From the NCBI RefSeq assembly GCF_000260415.1, contig NZ_BACP01000026.1:62001-126000 (forward strand): DNA of 64,000 nucleotides, given 5' to 3'. The notes beneath the pieces are model-generated. The model did not search any database, was not told the origin of the DNA, and worked only from the letters and a program-made list of their open reading frames with translations. Shown piece after piece: positions 61,733 to 64,000 of this stretch; position 1 is the stretch's first letter; the number at the start of each line of letters is the position of its first letter. A program made the translations under genes and the position numbers. This DNA is from Liquorilactobacillus mali KCTC 3596 = DSM 20444 (GTDB lineage: Bacteria; Bacillota; Bacilli; Lactobacillales; Lactobacillaceae).

Positions 61733-62110
61733 TCACTTGAAAGCTATCAGATTATATAGAATTTCACAATTGCTTTTTCTCATAATAAAATGATATTTTT
61801 GCTTTTTTACAGTGATACTAATCCCATATTTTCCCACTCTAACATTCTCAATATCTGATAACTCTAATTTCTTGGTATTCTGTGAAATTATTGTATGAAC
61901 TATCAACTTTTCATCACTTATTTCAATCCACCTTAAAAAAAACTGAATAAGTGAAACGACACAAAAAATCAGGAAAACAATGACTGTCCATATCTGAAAA
62001 ACAGTTATTTCAAGCCACAATAAAATACTTAAAAGTAGTATCATGAGTGTAAATGACCAGCAAATAATACTAGTCGCAATATCTGGTTGATACCAGAACT
62101 TTTTGTTCAT
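61733..62110 (-). CDS. EbsA family membrane protein
   Basis: The 125-residue protein starts MNKKFWYQPDIATSIICWSF, the EbsA family opening (YQP-x-A-T-S-I-x-x-W-S). Two membrane helices (residues 15-34 and 39-58) are followed by a soluble beta-rich domain (LIVHTIISQNTKKLELSDIE), similar to a PH-like domain. EbsA was named for a pore-forming protein of Enterococcus, but the function is unclear. It is divergent from the RNase H gene, with 27 bases between the likely starts. Confidence 0.82.
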   Translation of the reverse strand: MNKKFWYQPDIATSIICWSFTLMILLLSILLWLEITVFQIWTVIVFLIFCVVSLIQFFLRWIEISDEKLIVHTIISQNTKKLELSDIENVRVGKYGISITVKKQKYHFIMRKSNCEILYNLIAFK

Positions 62111-62137
62111 AAAAACACCTTCCTAGGAGTGATTAAA

Positions 62138-62533
62138 CTGATTAAACTTTTTACCGATGCAGCTACAAAAGGAAATCCCGGAACTAGTACCGCCGGTATC
62201 CTCATCATCAAAGACGGCAAACAATTCCAATATGCCGTCTCACTGCCAGACTCATCTAATCATACTGCTGAATTTTTAGCAGCATTAACTGGTTTTCAAT
62301 ACGTAGAAAAATTGTTTGGGAACACTGAAACCTTGATGTTCTTTAGCGACAGTCGCATCGTAACCGAGAGCATTGATAAAAACTACTCAAAAAAATATAA
62401 TGACCTTCTTATGCAACTAGCCGCACTACAGGCAAAATTTCCACTAGTTATTACTCAGTGGATTCCAGAAAAAGAAAACCACGGAGCACACACTCTAGCT
62501 ACACAGAAACTACACAGTATCTTAAAAAAATAA
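62138..62533 (+). CDS. RNase HI family protein
   Basis: The catalytic carboxylates are in KLFTDAATKGNPG (D), HTAEFLAAL (E) and MFFSDSRIV (D), an RNase H fold without the basic protrusion (type 1 archaeal-like/YpdQ-like short form). It probably cuts RNA-DNA hybrids. No ATG exists at the expected start: AGGAG stands eight bases before a CTG at 62138 that begins the natural sequence IKLFTDAATKG. A GTG at 62129 or a TTG at 62087 would be alternatives, with no ribosome site. 131 residues from CTG. Confidence 0.85.
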   Translation: MIKLFTDAATKGNPGTSTAGILIIKDGKQFQYAVSLPDSSNHTAEFLAALTGFQYVEKLFGNTETLMFFSDSRIVTESIDKNYSKKYNDLLMQLAALQAKFPLVITQWIPEKENHGAHTLATQKLHSILKK

Positions 62534-62668
62534 GTTCCACCTTGATTATACTAAACATCTGAGCAAATAACGAAATTATTGTATAAATAAACTTTTTCTG
62601 CCAAATTATAATTATGTTTTCCTTATTTTATTCAATAAGCAGACTAGCACTTGACTAATTGTGGGAAA

Positions 62669-62741
62669 AGGACTAGAGCAAAAGTTTAATTTTGATCTAG
62701 TCCCTCTATCAATTCCATATAAAAATATGCTCATAAGCCAA
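62669..62741 (-). repeat. Dispersed intergenic repeat, copy 12 (3' half)
   Basis: The minus strand has GGCTTATGAGCATATTTTTA and a GGGACTAGATCAAAAT/TTTTGCTCTAGTCC hairpin with Ts after it. It begins directly at the rlmL stop and terminates it. Confidence 0.8.
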
Positions 62742-63881
62742 CTAGCGGTTGTTACGTTCCTTTTTCCCCCAGTATTGGAAGTAATCTGTCCGTAACGAAC
62801 CATTATATAATTTACGTCTTTTCGTTGCCCTTTGACCATAAAATTTTTCAAATTCAAGGTCACTCGTAAGAATATACTTGCTCCAAGTAGTTAACTCTCT
62901 ATATGTTTGCCCCATTTGCTTATACAACTCTCGCACAACCGTCTGATCACTTAAACGCTCACCATAAGGAGGATTGGCTACGATTACACCATTCTTCTTT
63001 TCAGTCCTGAAATCCTTCAATGCCAATTGTTTAAATTTAATGCTATGAAGAAGTCCAGCTTCCCTTGCATTAAGCTTCGCAATATCAATCATTTTACCAT
63101 CAATATCATAACCAGCAATATCCAACTCAATATCATAATCAGCTTTTGAATCAGCCTCATCCCTAATTTGTTGAACTAATTCTTCTGGATGCCATCCCCA
63201 AGTCTCGCAAATAAAATCTCGGTTAAAACCAGGTGCAATATTATGCCCAATCATTGCGGCCTCAATTGGAATAGTTCCTGAACCACAAACAGGATCAACA
63301 AAAGGCATTTCGGGATACCAATGTGCCAGAAGTACCAATGCTGCGGCCATATTTTCCTTCAAAGGAGCTGGTCCCTTCTCAATTCTATAGCCTCTCTTAA
63401 AAAGACTTGAACCCGTTGTATCTAAAGTCAATAATACTTTGTCCTTATTGATTGCAACCTCTAAAGGAAATTTTGCTCCAGTTTCAGCAAGACGAGTTTT
63501 TCTATGATAAACCGTACTCATCTTATCAACGATTGCTTTTTTAACAATAGACTGTACATCTGGGACACTGTACAACTTAGATTTTTGTGATTTCCCAGCG
63601 ACTGGGAATTCAGCATCCAACGGCAAATACTTGTCCCAAGGTAAAGCCTTGGTTTGCTCAAATAGTTCATCAAAAGAAGTAGCAGTGAACTCAGCGACTA
63701 CAATTTTTATACGATCAGCTGTTCTCAACCATAAATTTGTCTTGATAATATCAGTAAAATCTCCACTAAATCTAACTCGACTATTTTCAACTTCAACATG
63801 ATAACCAAGATGCTTGAGTTCATTTCCAACAAGAGACTCAATTCCCGCAGCAGCAGTCGCAATTAAATTATATTCTTCCAT
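62742..63881 (-). CDS. rlmL: THUMP-domain 23S rRNA guanine-N2 methyltransferase (RlmL/YpsC-like)
   Basis: An N-terminal THUMP domain (residues 1-160) precedes a UPF0020 methyltransferase domain with the SAM motif FVDPVCGSGTIPIEAAMIG and the catalytic NPPYGERL. It lacks the second domain of E. coli RlmL and matches the YpsC type of Firmicutes. The ATG at 63881 is 10 bases after AAAGGA; GTG at 63887 is an alternative. It lies directly after rnpB, the usual order. 379 residues. Confidence 0.93.
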   Translation of the reverse strand: MEEYNLIATAAAGIESLVGNELKHLGYHVEVENSRVRFSGDFTDIIKTNLWLRTADRIKIVVAEFTATSFDELFEQTKALPWDKYLPLDAEFPVAGKSQKSKLYSVPDVQSIVKKAIVDKMSTVYHRKTRLAETGAKFPLEVAINKDKVLLTLDTTGSSLFKRGYRIEKGPAPLKENMAAALVLLAHWYPEMPFVDPVCGSGTIPIEAAMIGHNIAPGFNRDFICETWGWHPEELVQQIRDEADSKADYDIELDIAGYDIDGKMIDIAKLNAREAGLLHSIKFKQLALKDFRTEKKNGVIVANPPYGERLSDQTVVRELYKQMGQTYRELTTWSKYILTSDLEFEKFYGQRATKRRKLYNGSLRTDYFQYWGKKERNNR

Positions 63882-63911
63882 GTTCACCCATTCCTTTATA
63901 ATTTCTTCAAA

Positions 63912-63938
63912 ATAAAAAGGTTAGGAATAAACCTAACC
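63912..63938 (-). terminator. rnpB terminator
   Basis: GGTTAGG and CCTAACC form a seven-base stem with loop TTTATT, followed by TTTTTATTTT on the minus strand. Confidence 0.85.
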
Positions 63939-63940
63939 CC

Positions 63941-64000
63941 TCCCTGAGATGTAGTCCTCTATAAGCCACGTTCCGTACGTCATTCAACACAGGATGTTGA
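63941..64000 (-). ncRNA. rnpB: RNase P RNA (type B), 3' end, partial
   Basis: The minus strand contains GACGTACGGAACGTGGCTTA and TAGAGGACTACATC, the conserved 3' part of Firmicute RNase P RNA, followed by a strong terminator. The gene runs off the right edge. Position before rlmL agrees. The exact 3' end was not determined. Confidence 0.75.

Noticed and set aside
62612-62863. An 83-residue minus-strand frame at the rlmL end
   Set aside because: Frame-shifted shadow of rlmL that continues into repeat copy 12.

Overview
This window looks like chromosomal DNA from a low-GC Firmicute of the family Lactobacillaceae. The evidence is the AT-rich composition, strong AGGAGG-type ribosome sites, T-box leaders, LexA boxes of the CGAAC-N4-GTTYG type, a Prp-processed L27 and lactobacillus-type gene order (atp operon, murA-mbl-yidD-DUF2969-rodA, prfA-prmC-sua5-upp, rnpB-rlmL, SUF operon). 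A Liquorilactobacillus- or Ligilactobacillus-like species is a guess. No phage, IS element, CRISPR array or rRNA was seen.

Layout. 1-1000: the SOS regulator lexA, divergent from a DUF896 gene, with one LexA box between them. 1.1-7.5 kb: a minus-strand operon folD-xseA-xseB-ispA-tlyA-argR-recN. 7.8-11.9 kb: nusB-asp23-efp-pepP, then rpmA-prp-rplU behind an L21 leader, and a tRNA-Arg. 12-26.4 kb: a looser accessory stretch with small membrane proteins, two T-box leaders (one before a 2-keto-4-pentenoate hydratase-like gene, one before osmC-oppA), a BNR-repeat membrane protein with its partner, a bile-acid/Na symporter-like transporter, and a Zur-like operator before zinc-independent S14 and L32 paralogues. 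26.6-32.3 kb: sufC-D-S-U-B and an ArsC/Spx-like protein. 32.5-44.8 kb: cell-shape and wall genes, the F1Fo ATPase with an upstream cre-like site, and upp. 44.9-50.9 kb: sua5, prmC, prfA, tdk, murT-gatD. 51.3-57.1 kb: manA, a serine hydrolase, a histidine phosphatase, an MFS pump and a HAD phosphatase. 57.2-64 kb: a metF-like gene, a TIM-barrel protein, fhs, ebsA/RNase H, rlmL and the 3' end of rnpB.

Two window-wide patterns stand out. First, a family of dispersed intergenic repeats (about 70-220 bp, at least twelve copies) carries a conserved internal box and usually a terminator hairpin with a TCAAAA...TTTTGA core; the copies sit at gene ends and appear to serve as terminators. Second, four genes (xseA, sufD, a metF homologue, fhs) are each interrupted by one frameshift at a run of 6-7 A. 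All belong to widespread families, so homopolymer sequence error is the simplest explanation, with slippage or real decay as alternatives.

The most promising unexplained items are the unknown 130-residue protein that is third in the zinc-starvation operon, the T-box/osmC/orphan-oppA unit, a 34-codon membrane-peptide gene with its own promoter and terminator, the structured leader and decayed toxin-like locus around 59 kb, and the repeat family.
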